Source: Rhabditophanes sp. KR3021 (lineage: Eukaryota; Nematoda; Chromadorea; Rhabditida; Alloionematidae). Taken from it: DNA of 64,000 nucleotides. Position numbers and translations under genes: made by a program. The stretch lies in NCBI GenBank assembly GCA_963281155.1, contig CAUJLY010000002.1:6200001-6264000 (forward strand), read 5' to 3'. Of the stretch, positions 45,518 to 58,700 are shown one piece after another (position 1 is the first letter of the stretch; each line of letters begins with the position of its first letter). The notes under the pieces are model-generated. The model saw only the letters and a list, made by a program, of their open reading frames with translations, searched no databases and was not told the DNA's origin.

Positions 45518-46567
45518 ATGTTCAACCCGAATTTGTTTTGCTATATTTTTGAGTGTCATGATGATTACATTCTTTATTTAAATGATTTGGTAACAGTTTT
45601 TAGTGTTATTTTCAATATATTGGTGATAATAGCTTTATCATATTATGCTACAGATACCTCCAAGGCATATATCAAATTTTTGATCTTTTACAGAATTTAT
45701 ACTATCTATTACATTGTCTACTTAGGATTGTTCATAAGACCAAGGCTTTTCACAAATATTATAGTTATTACATGCACCGGAGTTTTTGATTTTTTACGAC
45801 CTCAAGGATGTTATATTGGAGCGGTAAGATAATAATTAAATATTAACTTAATTGATAAAATTTAGTTTATGCTTTTTTTCTTTTTATATATTAATATTGT
45901 CCTACTTAACTGTGATTTGCTAATCCGTAGAAATAGTTTTTTAAATAAGAAAAATTTGCTCGAACTAAATACCGAACAGAAATATGTGTATACTATACAC
46001 GTAATTTGTTTATTTGCTTTGGTATTTTTGATATCCAATGGAAAGATATCATTAGACAGTGAAGTTTATGAAATTTATCGTAACAGAACAAATAATACAA
46101 TTTACAATGAATCAAACAGTTTACTGATTGGTTTCAATAAGGATTCCATCTATGGATATATGAGTTCCGTTTGTATCGCAACCATACTAATTTCTTTGTT
46201 TGCATCATATCTCCGAATGTATTTCGCATTAAATGCCTATTTCAAAGAAACTGTAGGCCAAATTTCTAGTACTAGGATAAAAGTTAAATATGCTGCTGTT
46301 TTACACTATTACAATTTGCAGGCAGCAGGAACAATATTTTTTGTTTTAATTCCAGGAATGTTTATAGGATTTGAGCTATTCTTTTTATCCAGAGATCCCT
46401 TCTTTAACTTTATGTTTGATTTAGAAGACAATTCATTTACTGGTTCTATGTTAGTTTTTAATTATAATTCTTTAATTGTTTTGTGGTATTATTGGCAAAT
46501 GAAACGTTTTAATAAAAAAATAATGGTAAAGACTATATTTAACCATACTACGAATCGCAAAGTATAA
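45518..46567 (+). CDS. Serpentine 7TM receptor, family R (copy C)
   Basis: Exons 45518-45823 and 45866-46567 encode 335 residues. It shares with copies A and B the TM1-TM2 layout, RPRLF loop, cysteine before TM3 (RPQGCYIGAV), LLIRRNSFL after TM3, VKYAAVLHYYN before TM6, and WYYWQMKRF at the end. The phase-1 intron that A and B have just before TM3 is missing here, while the phase-0 intron after TM3 is shared. The frame is intact. Confidence 0.78.
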
Positions 46568-47632
46568 CAACTGTCTTAATATAACATTTCTTCAATTTTT
46601 AATAAAATTAATTCTACAATATAATTTTTGTATTATTTGCTTACTATTAATTACCAAATTCCGTAAATTAGTCTGTAAAAAATTTTAAGAAAAGGAAACA
46701 CCTCGATAATAGGTGTCACAGGTCAAAAAACTTAGAATTTTCAAGAGGTGCTTCAGAAAAGCCCCTTAGATCATTTTTTGATTGAATTCTAAGAGCCAGT
46801 TTCTGGAGGTAGTAACACTGAGTGTAATCGCATATTTCAAAGATTTCTAGAACTCAAATGGCTTCCCGGAGGAATCTCAGGTTATCAGAGTATAAAGTGA
46901 TTTGTAGTAAAGTTTTTAGAGTCTTCCAATATAACTGAATATAGTCAGAATACGGTAATATAAGGTGTCTACAACCTATGAGACCATCACCGGTATTTGA
47001 CCATGATAAGAGGACGGAAAAAAATATTTTTAAATTGTCTTAGTGGTGAGTAACTTTACAAGTTTGTTGGTATACAAGCCAAGAGTCGTCCAGAACTACA
47101 GCAACTTCAAAAAGGTAAATGAAGAAGGGAGTTAATACAACTTAAATCTTTATCAAATAAAAAGCATAACTCCTGAGATAGATGAATCCAGTCTCCGTAT
47201 AAAGACACATAATTTAAATAAAAGTCATTTAATTTACATTTAAAATTGCAACACATTGTCTAAAAGACGCTGATGTTCACAGGTGTGTTTATAGGTGAAA
47301 CATTAGGAAAGCACTCCTTTTGATTATAGTTAAGCCGCCGGCAGAACGATGATGAAAGAGAAAAATGTATCATACATTTTTTTAAATTTTTAAACGGTCA
47401 AAACATCAGCAAAAAAGCATTTTTACGCTCGTCCAGCTTTCGCTCTGGTTAGAATATTATTACGTATAAGTAGCATATTGTGTATTATTAATGAAGTATC
47501 GTTTTTGAATTAAGGACATATCTTTTTTTCATCAATAATGTACTGTTTTTGTATTACGAACATATTCCATTACAAAATAGGTATTTATTGAAGTAGGCAT
47601 AGGATAACATCGTGTGCATTTGAAAACAATAT
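46568..47632. other. Intergenic
   Basis: Around 46690-47110 base composition is less AT-rich than its surroundings and could be a decayed repeat. I find no frame or terminal repeats to support a class. Confidence 0.4.
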
Positions 47633-48646
47633 TTACTTTGATGATGGAGTTTTGACAACTTTCTTGCTATTTATAACAATTGTAACTTTGTGCGTTAAGA
47701 AACATTTTTTCAAGAAACCAGGCAAATAATTATTCCTTATACATTTTGAAACAGACTTATTCACGCAATAAAATACAATGCATCCGGAACAATGACTTGC
47801 TGTCCATACAAATTCAACTAAGACAGAAAATATTACATTTACCTCAATGTATTGAACAAGTAAATAGCAAGCACAAGTAAAACAAAAGCCAGTGCATATC
47901 AAGAGGGACTGAATTATTAACAATTTGTTAGTGTTTGTTAACATTAAATTGTTTGAAACTTTTCCTTTATAGTAAAAAATTAAGAAATGAGCTGTGTAAA
48001 TCGAGAGTAATAAAACAAGTGTTAAGACGTTATTTGCAAATTGATGCATCGTAGTGTATTCAAAATTTGGTTTAACTACCTTTGGATTTTCTACGCCTTG
48101 ATATGGATAATAATACAGGGCATACTGCCAAGATGAATATAAGATTGTTGGTGCACTAAGGATATACCAGATTCCGTAAATTAAGGTTAACAGAATCCAA
48201 TAGTATGTTTTTTTGCCTTCGAACAATTTATTTTCTATTTCTGGATAAAGAGACGACAAAAGTCTATGGAATCCAATGAAAACTGTAGTAATGCAACTTG
48301 TTGTCCAATCAAACAGTACAAAAACTCCGTAGACATACAAAAAAACAGGTGAATTGCAGTATACACTCCCTCTTATAGCATGATACCCCATTATAAAACA
48401 ACTAAGTAAAATAGCGAGCATATCTAAAAAAGTTAAATACAACAACAATTTATAAGAAGTCTTTTGTATAAATTCATCTCTTATCAAAACTCTTATAATA
48501 GGAATATAAAGAATTGTAAAAATGACTCCTATAACAATTTGGGTTATGCCAATAAATAAGCTAGGATTTCTTTCATCATCCCATTCTTTTTCTGTTAAAA
48601 CATTGCAGTTGTAATATTTTTCATAGATAGATTTATCAAAATACAT
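47633..48646 (-). CDS. Serpentine chemoreceptor, Srt family
   Basis: A single exon of 337 residues. It carries Srt signatures: YNCNVLTEKEWDDERNPSLF at the N-terminus, GVIFTILYIPIIRVLI (TM1), SYKLLLYLTFLDMLAI (TM2), GYHAIRGSVYCNSPVFLY, WTTSCITTVFIGFHRLL (TM3), YYYPYQG in the second extracellular loop, and a final TM with a basic tail. It is more canonical than the Srt gene at 30556, with the EW motif intact. Probably a sensory-neuron receptor of unknown ligand. Confidence 0.9.
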   Translation of the reverse strand: MYFDKSIYEKYYNCNVLTEKEWDDERNPSLFIGITQIVIGVIFTILYIPIIRVLIRDEFIQKTSYKLLLYLTFLDMLAILLSCFIMGYHAIRGSVYCNSPVFLYVYGVFVLFDWTTSCITTVFIGFHRLLSSLYPEIENKLFEGKKTYYWILLTLIYGIWYILSAPTILYSSWQYALYYYPYQGVENPKVVKPNFEYTTMHQFANNVLTLVLLLSIYTAHFLIFYYKGKVSNNLMLTNTNKLLIIQSLLICTGFCFTCACYLLVQYIEVNVIFSVLVEFVWTASHCSGCIVFYCVNKSVSKCIRNNYLPGFLKKCFLTHKVTIVINSKKVVKTPSSK

Positions 48647-49841
48647 GTTCAGTTAAATTAAAAAATTATGAACTTGTGCTTTGGAACTTATTGTTTTATA
48701 CTTGTTCTTATAAAATGCCAACTTCCGGCTTGCCACTTTTGATAATTTATTTCCTGTACTCAGAAAGATATAATGTATCGCATGATGAAGGTATGCTTGA
48801 AATGGCATGCAAATTAAGAAAGTTACATAATGAGTAATTATTTTGTGAACTTTCTATGATTTTGGCCGTGTTTTGGTGTTTCCAACAATCATATGTAATT
48901 CGGAAAGTTAAAAGTGTACTAAGTAATAACTTGTTTCTCAAACTTTGTTTTTTCGTGAGACGAATATTAACATTTTTTATTAACGTCACCAGCTGTGATT
49001 TATAATAAATTGTGTAACTTGTGAGAGATAAGTAAAACAAAATTAATAATTGCCGTAAAACACTCTGTACTTAATGATAACTAATAGACAACTAGTTTTA
49101 ACTCTTTATTTTAATGGACACAATATACAAATAGCCCATAAGAAGTCACTAATTAGATGATCTTAACCACTTGGCATAGCCTTAGCTTACCTAAAGACTA
49201 CTCTACCGCAAGACTCTGTAGCTCCCTTGACCCCTAACAGAACGGAACCTATCCAGACTAGCATTCTCGATATGACGATCACGGTAATGGATGTTGATCC
49301 TTACAGACTCAATCATTATCAAATGAGCACGCTTGGCAACTTTTTTAAAGTAATTCCAGTAGCATATGAGGCAATTGAGGAAGCATTGACATCCTTTTTC
49401 CATTTTATATAACTTTTTTTACCAACCAATTATCTTCCCCATAGCCAACAACTATAACTGCTTTTACACTTAATGAATTCTTCTCAGTACGATTAAAAAC
49501 GCCTTGTTTATAAAAAAGCATTTCCTTGTAACAGATACATTAGCTAAAAAAGACCCAGTTTTGCGAAGTTAAGTGGAAGTTGGATTGAATGTAAAAATGT
49601 ATATAGCTTAGAAAAAATACATTAATAAGACAATTGACGTAATCAAAAAACCAAACAGAGAATCAGTAATTTTGCTGGTAACGACTTTTAATTACATAAG
49701 TACTATTATTATGTAGCCATATTCTGCAAATTATAGTAGCAAATGTTATGTATAACAATACGCATTCATTTATCATTATTTTATTACATCATAACTCCAT
49801 TTAATAAAAACTTTATTAATCATCTACGAGAAAGTTACAAT
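48647..49841. other. Intergenic
   Basis: Contains a short slightly GC-richer block at 49195-49420 with small overlapping frames on both strands and no recognizable product. The rest is AT-rich. Confidence 0.45.
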
Positions 49842-50060
49842 CTAATTGATATCCTTTTGGATTTTCTTTCTAGCTTCTAATTCCTTTGCCCATAAAAAAT
49901 CTTCCATTTCTTCATGATAATTATGGCCCTGGTTTTGACTGACTCTTTTCACAAACACCGAAGCTTCATACACGCAGTAGCATGTTCCGACAATGGCAGA
50001 TATTAGTCCAACAGATACTAAATTAGCTTTAACTTTCCTTAACAAATTTTGAGATAACAT
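49842..50060 (-). CDS. Small single-pass membrane protein, uncharacterized
   Basis: From ATG 50060 the frame encodes 72 residues: a basic start (MLSQNLLRKVKANLVS), one membrane segment (VGLISAIVGTCYCVYEA), then a charged tail with HEEMEDFLWAKELEARKK. An upstream in-frame ATG at 50117 would add a hydrophobic extension. Size and charge pattern resemble small inner-mitochondrial-membrane assembly or subunit proteins, but I do not recognize it. It is supported only by its protein-like composition. Confidence 0.45.
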   Translation of the reverse strand: MLSQNLLRKVKANLVSVGLISAIVGTCYCVYEASVFVKRVSQNQGHNYHEEMEDFLWAKELEARKKIQKDIN

Positions 50061-50117
50061 TATTAGGCAGCAAAATAAAATATTGTTCAAATAAATTGTG
50101 AAGACACTTTTGCCCAA

Positions 50118-53100
50118 TGTATTTAGTGATAAGTCTCTTTGAAAGTACTTGACAGCATAATTGAACTCAAAAGAATTAAACAGTTGGTCTCAACTATCTA
50201 ATTTATGTTCCTTCAACCCAATAAATCTCCTCTCAAAACAGTATTGCAAATTAATATGGAAAATAAGAATTTACAAAAATACAATCTACCACATAAATAA
50301 CATTTGTTCCAGAAAAACCAACATCAAAAACAATCTCCTTTTCATTTATTTCCAAACAAACAACCAAATATCCATAAATATCCTCAAGCACAAACAAAAA
50401 TTTAATTTATTTTTTACCATTTTAATTGCATCACAATTTATTTTTTGTCTTATCGTTTGATTATAATTAATTTTATAAAAATACTTTAAGGATCATTAAC
50501 TGAATGGGTCAAAAACCTTGGGGACAAATATAAAATAGTCCAAAATAAATAGAAAAGGGCACTCCCTTTTTAGTATATTGAATATCATTTGCAAAATGAC
50601 CGATGGCTATGACATGTCAATGCAATAAAAAATTCTTGTTCATTTCACTTTAAAGAAACTTTATTTATATCCGTCACCAAATCCATCAACTTCCAAGTTA
50701 GTAATTTGGACTATTTAAACATTATTTTGTTTGTATTTGGACTATTTATCCAAATTATTATTATTGCCGACATAATAGTCTGAAGCTTATTCTCCTTTAG
50801 AAACGAAGAAAGCTTGTTGTTGATTATCATTTTTTTGTTATCCACCCAAATTAAATTAAAAAAGACAATTTGACCGAACACATGTGTTTATCTTAATTGA
50901 ATTAAAAATATTTTTCACCATAAAATTAATGCACTTATTTTTGGCCATCTTGACACTAATTTGATTTATATCAATTAATGGTAATTTTGTTAAAATAAAA
51001 CTCAAAATAAATTTCCATGAAAGCGTAAAGGATAAAAATGGACAGGCATGCTTTGGGATGCAATTTGGTTAATGATATTTACAGACAACCATTAAAACCC
51101 GAAGTAAAGGGCAAAAGTTTCAAGTTATAGTTTGCGTTACCGATGGCTAGAGGATGTTTGTTGTTTACAAGATTAGGTTTCTAAAGATATTTAAAACTTT
51201 ATCTTTTTTATTTCACTACTATCCAAAAAAAATACATTTTTTAACACAAAACTTAACTCTCATCACAATCATTTATTCTCTCAAAAATTACCAGCTTAAA
51301 TTAACGGTGCATTCTTTGTATTTCAAACAAACTTTTTCTTTCAATACCATTATCGGAAAGTGACTATCCATCCCTTTGTCCTGTTCCTATTTGTAACTTG
51401 AACCTCATTTCATCCTTTAACAGGAAGATTTCTGATTGCGTCAAACAAAATTAAATGAAAATTTTGTCTAAAATAAAGTGTATAATATTTATATACAATT
51501 TCGGAGATGCCTTCATTATGAGGCGAGAGATGTTACGGTAAGATGCTTGATGGCTTAATGAAAAATAGACATTCGAAAGATATATTCAGAATATACATAC
51601 TACACATTTTTGTGTATATTTGGGCATCAAAATAATGATATGTTACATTCGTTTGGTTTCATTAAATTTATTTTATATGCACATGCTTCTACTATATACA
51701 TTTGGCCTTTTTTATTTTTATTAATTACATTTTCAATTGACGCTTTTCCTTCTCTTCTATTCATTCAACTATAAAACTTTTGTTACACTATGTGACAACA
51801 GAAAGTGTACCTGCCAGGTTTCAGTGCTGCATCATTAACTTCCTGATTCCTGGCTATTATTTGCACCGTATCCACTTTATCAACATTTTTCCTTAATGCA
51901 TTCAACTATATAAATCCACCCTGAGACTTATTAAATCATAATGTATATTTTTAGTTAAACCATAATCTTAACTCCTTCTCTTTTTTATTCCATTTTTGCC
52001 AGAAAAAGACATCCTATTTTAAATTTATCATAATCGTACATAACAGCTAAATATGGCTATACCACCCCAAAAACAACCTCATAATGCTACACCTACGCGT
52101 GAATGTAAATATAAGTGAATATATTCAAGTGGCGAATTTAAATATAATAATATCCATAAATGGATATTTACTTTGAGTCGCCACTTTTTTGGGGTCTACT
52201 CTGCTATGTAACAATTATACAAAGCTGGAGAACAAATTTGGTTGTGTGTCAAAGTATAAAAGAAAACCAATTGTAGGTGCAATTGAATTAAAAGAACCAA
52301 TTTTTGTTTACCAAAATTATTACAATTTTATAATTCTATTAGGCTTCAGCAGATGGTAACAATTTGTCATGAGGGTGTATTCTACAAGTGAACTCTCATA
52401 TACTTTGAATGTTTTCAATGAGGTAATGAAAGACTGAAATTCTTATTAAAAATGGAAAACCATTTATATTAAATTTGTGTTTATTAAAAAATCTAGGCGT
52501 ATGAAACCGCATCCAAGCTATTTTTATTTACCATAAAAAATATATGGTCGTTACTTGTTTTTTGGAACTACATAATAAAAAAATCGTACAACATACAATA
52601 TGAGTCTCCAATGATTCCGTTTCTCGTTTTTTAAGGATACCTTAATTAAAAAGATGTTTATCTTGATGAGAAGCCAGCTATATGTAATAGACACATTATT
52701 AATATATACAGTATGGCGTTGAAAATATTACATTTCCAAAAATCACCCACGGTATTAGCTGTCTAAGCCTTTTTGACACTTTGATATTTAGTGATATTAG
52801 GCAAAGAGTGATATAATGCGTGCGTAATCAGACTAATTTAGACTATAGGCTACATCAACTTATCCATTGGTTGATAAACTATTTTTAATAAGTCCCCGCA
52901 AATATTTCCTGTTGGAAAGGAAACATTATACTGATAGTTCACGACTGACTGGGTATCGTCACCTTCAAATACGGCAATTGACTCCTCATTAATCCTTTGT
53001 TTGTTAATACTATGTCATACGAACACTTATCATTTTGTAAGCAAAAATTTCGCCATAAAACAAAAGGCAAATTATTTTTTACTATTCATGCTTAGAAAAT

Positions 53101-55714
53101 CATTGACTTTAAGTCTATTCTTGTGACAAAAATGTTCTATTATCTTGATGCATTACCTCTATTATTGCCTTGTCAACATCTGACAGAAAAATAACTGTCC
53201 TCTTGTTATGCTGTGCAATTTAAAAAGTTATGAATATGACTTGTTTTGTTCTTAACAACAATTAACATCCCAATAAAAAGAGGGATCTTATGCCTCTATA
53301 ATTGCATATTATTTAATTGTATACTATACTAATATATTTTCTAGCCATATCTTTTCCACAAAAACCAAAAATAGTAATTGCTTTATGAATAATAGATGTA
53401 TCATGTTCAAAGAGTATAACATCGGATTAGTTATTATCGTCCATCCTTCATGTCATGACCAAAACAAACAAAAAACAATACCCCCAGGTGTTTTAAAATT
53501 TATGCCAAATACGCTCACACACTTTCTTGTGTCATAAAAACTTGGCAAAATATAAAAAAGACCCTTTATCCTAAATTAACGACACAACCCAATTTTTTTA
53601 ATTATTCTTAACCTAAAAAATTAGGTTCAAGCAGATGGTTTTGAGGCTTGATATTTATATGAAATGTGTGTACGTTTTCCTCTATTCATTGAATAAAGGA
53701 TGGCGTCATTTGTTGTGTATTGAAAGTTAACTGGCTTCATTAATTGCAAACATTGCCTCAAAAATCTACTCCCTTCTTTCCCATAAATTCTATATAAATG
53801 GGTGAGAATAAGAGGGATGCCTTCGTCAATTTAATCAAAACAGTTCATTAGGTTCCTTTCTTGCATCAAAAACATAATAGCTAACTTTTCAACTAAAAAA
53901 TGAAAAGGTTATTCGTGTGTATCTTTTGTATGTGATATTTACAACACAGCTTTTACTGTAAATACATACACCTTTACATCATTCTATTATATTTTTATTA
54001 TTGTTGTTGTCAGTTTTCTTTTTACACTATATTAGCTGCATAAGTGTTAGACTTTCATAAGGAGATTAAGGATATTATGACGAAATGAATTGGAAATTTT
54101 AATTGCATTCCAAATCTCATCATCATTCTTGATAACTTTAAACCGCGGAAAAATAAATTGTTTTTTCATTTCCAAACATACAAGCAAATATTATATTTAT
54201 ATAAAAAAGGAAAAGTTAGTGTAATAGGCTTTTAAAGCAAGTGACCATCATACATTTCCCATCATCTTTCCTCTATTCAATCCACTTTCCAGATAAAATT
54301 TCAATTAACCAAATATCTTTTAATTTTGTTATCCTCAACCTATTCATTCGTTTTAATTTGTGAAACATGCATATGTACCAACACCACTTAATTTATATAT
54401 ATCCCGCATGCATACCATTTCACGAACCACACTTTTTATACATATATACCACTGCCATCTGACAAAACTCCTTCTTTTAAAAGAGCATTCTAAGCCGCTA
54501 TACTTCAAAGGCCGTAACAAAAAAATTTGTTTCTTCGATTGAAACAAGCCTTTAAAGGATATAGATGTTTATACATCACATCAAAGACTTCTTTCAACAG
54601 ATAACTATCATCCTTAATCCCTCATTAAATAATATTTTGGTATCCTTATTTATATAATCAAACATCATCACCGCCTTGAGAATGATAATACTATTGCTAC
54701 ATTTTTTATTTTCTTCAAAGGAAGAAGTTAGTTCAAGGCCATTAAGAGGAATTAAATTAAAAATTCTGGTCTTTCCCTTAAAAAAACAAACTTTAATACT
54801 CATATGGAAACCATGCCAATTTCAAGATGTGATAACAACGAAAGCTAACTTTGACTGACGCTAAGCATTTCTTTCTGCTGCATTTTTTGCCAAGTATATT
54901 ATTTTTATTGTATTTGTTAGTTTTGTGGCCACATCACGATGGCATATTCAAATGTTGTATAAATTTAAGATTAAAAGAGAATCATTTGTAAGTCACTTCA
55001 TTTAAATAATAATGTTTTTGTACCGAAATTGAATGTATAAGTATATGCATCCTTGTTAAAGGAAAGGCATAATATCATAATACTCTTAATAAATTATACA
55101 TTCAATTTAACCATTAATTTTTTGTCTTCGAACAAAATTTGTATTCAGTTTCCATTCAAATTATAGAATTTAACGTCTTTCTCTCCTTCAAGCTTTCTCT
55201 CTTATATTACCAGGCCTAGTCAACATTAGAAAGAATGTTTTTTTAAAGAGTGGCAAAAACTTCAATTTAAAAATATATGTGTATAAATTTTAATAGGCGT
55301 GTAGCTTTGTTTCTGCTAACCAAAAATGTAACACATGCATTCTCGATATATTTCAAATGTACACATACTTACCAACTTATTAATCATGATAAACAGGCAC
55401 ATACATAATTCAAATAAAAAAGGGAGCAATATTTGTTTTTAATAAATGTACACCATAATATATATAGTATTTATTTTTTGCTATTACGGTCAATTCTTTT
55501 TTTTGACGTTTTTCTTTTTCTAGAAAAGAAATATCTTAAAATAGTAAAAATAGACTCAATTCGTCATTACCGTTAAATATTCATTTCCGTTTATGGCAAC
55601 ACATATAATTATTAAAATTATTTATAACCTTTTCTCTTAATTTAGTGTCGCGTCATATCAAAGTCAATTTAAACCACACCACTAATTAATGGATTCAATT
55701 TCAGATGCGGAATT
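50118..55714. other. Long intergenic region upstream of ida-1
   Basis: About 5.6 kb with no gene I can support. Frames present are low-complexity AT-rich translations. It probably holds distal regulatory sequence for the neuronal gene ida-1. One structured element at 52055-52208 is listed separately. An acceptor (ATTTCAG, ends 55704) precedes the ida-1 ATG by 10 nt and could be a trans-splice site. Confidence 0.5.
52055..52208. repeat. Nested inverted repeat / hairpin, possible MITE
   Basis: Outer arms are imperfect inverted repeats (ACCACCCCAAAAA left, TTTTTTGGGGTCTAC right). Inside, 52127-52135 (AAGTGGCGA) pairs perfectly with 52178-52186, and the apical part contains ATATCCAT/ATGGATAT. 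The inner 60 nt can form a bulged stem with a tiny loop. Confidence 0.5.
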
Positions 55715-58700
55715 ATGAAAGCATTTACTGGGCCAGCCATCATTTCAAGATATAATTTTTTCAATTTTAATCTTTTTAACTCGTCTTTATATTTAATATT
55801 TTTAATTTGTTTGTTTGGAACCTTCTTACCTTATAATGTTGAGGCTGAGTTTTTACAAGGTAAGTTGATATGTCAGATATGTGACTTAGGCTACTTTAGA
55901 AAATAATTGGCTTTCAAAAATTATTAGCTTTTTATAAAAACATTCATGTATGTACTTTTAACAAAAGTGCATTCAAAATTGTGTTTAAGATTTGTAGGTA
56001 CTTATACATTATTATTATCCACATGTTGTTTTTATCAAGTAATAGGGTAACAAAAAAGATTAATTGAAGTTGTACTGAAAAGTGTTTTTAAGAAGCATTT
56101 AATTTATGTTAGTTCATATTCACATCATACTTTGTGTAAGTGTAATTATGGGAATGAAGGAGCCATTTGATTAATTGAATTCAGATTAAAAATATACATA
56201 TATAATTTGAAAGGATGAGTCTTTTGAGAAAGATTTGATAAAATGTTGTACCCTGTGAACTTTGAAATATTTGTTTTATACAATACCACTATTGTATCAT
56301 AGCGAAGGTGAATTACTTTTAAGAAACACCCCTAACTCCCACCATCTTTTACGCTCTCTATTGCTCACACGGCATAAATAAAAATGACGATGATGATAAC
56401 ATCCTTTAAAATACAAAGCCTACTTTAATCTGGACACAAAACCCACTTTTTTATTTGTTTTGCCACAAAAATAACATCATCATCTGTGGAATAGAAAAAA
56501 CATATACTCCCATACACTATAAATTAAACAAAACCAAACATAATACTTAAATTCATCCTTTTCCTCAAACTTCCTTCAGCAAACATTAAATGGATGATGT
56601 TTACTTTAAGAGAGTGTTCTTGAATGACAAAAAATACACACAAGATTTGGCGTCCATGTATTGTTCTTTGTGAGGAATTCAAAAATATTATGACATAACT
56701 TTTTTTACTTGGAAGAGATTTATTTAAAAAGGACAAAAAGTTTAGACATCCGAATGATGATGGCGTGTATGTATAATGTTAGTTGCATTGACATGACATC
56801 ATTATTTTTGTGGCCAAATAATAAATTCTATAAATAACACTTTTATTTTCCCTAAACTTATTTATTACACTAAATTTGATAGTTTGATTGAATTAGAGTG
56901 AGCAAACTTTTGGTAAACCCATTTTATTGGGGCTATCAAATATAATTAAAATTTGATTTAATAAAGCCTTGTCAATTTAATTTGAATCAAATTTAGTTCA
57001 ATGATGTCACTTTAAATTGCAACGGTTTTTGCTCTCGCTAATAAGGCCACTTAGTTTGAGAGATTTCGAAAGTCAAAAGGTTTCACTTTTCAACCGGATA
57101 TGAATAAAACATGTACAGTTATTCATTATCTTTATTTTAGAAAGAAGACTCTCTTGTTTTGATGGGAAACCTTGGCAAAAATAGCTTTTTATAGTAAATA
57201 AAAAGGAATTTAAAAAAACCTTAGTTAAAATTCATCCACCTAATTGGCATATCTTTGTGGCGCTTTGGAATAAATAAACACTAATAAGTAATATCAAATT
57301 GAGCTCGAATTACAAGAAAAAATAACTATTAAGAAGCAAAGGTTCTGCCTTTTCGCTTTTGTATTTAAAGAAACGCGTCGTTAATATTTATTTCCATTTT
57401 TAGGCTGCGACGTGGAAAGTGGTTTGTGCGAGAGTGTGGAAAGTTGTGTGCTAGGTAAGTATTTGTTTTATTTACTGTAAGTTATTTATTTTTTAGATGG
57501 TCTTTTTGGGCAATGCTCAATTCCTGAATACGCGGGGAATGTTATTGCTTTGAATGAACCACTGTCTCCTATTGAAAAGTCTGTTCTCAAGGTGGAATTG
57601 ACTAGACTTTCAATGTCTGGTTTGAATTGGCCAAGTCCGTTATCTCAATGTATAATTACGTATTTTAAGTTTTGCAAGATCAGAAACTTAGAGTATGATT
57701 CGGACTTTTGCGATGTTTCAGATCCCCAACGTATTTGGGACCTCATTCAGTCTGTCCACAATGAGATATTGGAAGCTGAAGAGACCACTGAAATCAAGGA
57801 TTTGGCTAAATACATTAAGGCAATGAATGAGTCTGCTTCAACTGAGGATGTCGTCCCTAAAGATCTTGTCATGAAGAAAGATGGAGGAAGTAGAAGTAAT
57901 TTGCCACTACTAGTACACAACACTATCACGGAAGAGAAAGAAAATGAAGGTGTGATGTCTCCTGAGGAATATGAAACTTTAAAAGATGTCATCTTCAATG
58001 ATAATGTCAATTCTTACAATGAAGAGGCTCAAAGTAATCAAGTCCCTATCTTAGTTTTATCCAAAAATTCTAAAACTAATGATATTGAAGGGCAAATAAT
58101 TGGGGGTCAAATTTTACCCAACGGTGATATTGCTCCTATTTTGACTGAGGATGAGGAAATCTCAGCAATGGCAGATGAAGCGTTGCGCCTAAAAAAGGAA
58201 GAAGAAATGGCTGAGGCTGTGGAGGAAGCCTTGTCAGCATATGAGCAAGAAATGCAGCAACTTGAGGAAGCCGGGAGGGAAGATGATTCAGGAATGGTGC
58301 AGATAGTCCCTGTTTTGATTGAGGAGTCTGGCGACGAAGAGCCAATCGAAGAGGATCCCATTGAACAAGAGCAGTTTGTGGTAATTCCAGTTGAAATGGA
58401 TGAACAACAGTTTGCCGAAGAAGACGAACCCAAAATAGTTGTTCTTGAAGAAGTTGCAATGCCGGGGAATGTCGAGCCGCAGCCCAACAATATCGTCATT
58501 CCCTATGAGTTTGAACAAGACCCAAGCGAATCCAACCTAGCACCTGATTACTATGTTGAGGATGTCGACGGTACCGGCTCCGATCCCATCCTTAGTTCCG
58601 CCATTCTTGGCAAACTAATCAGAAAACAAATTGATCAGCCTGTCGAGGCCGAAGCCGCAAACTTTGGGGATCCGAACATGGAAGTCGTTGAAACTATACC

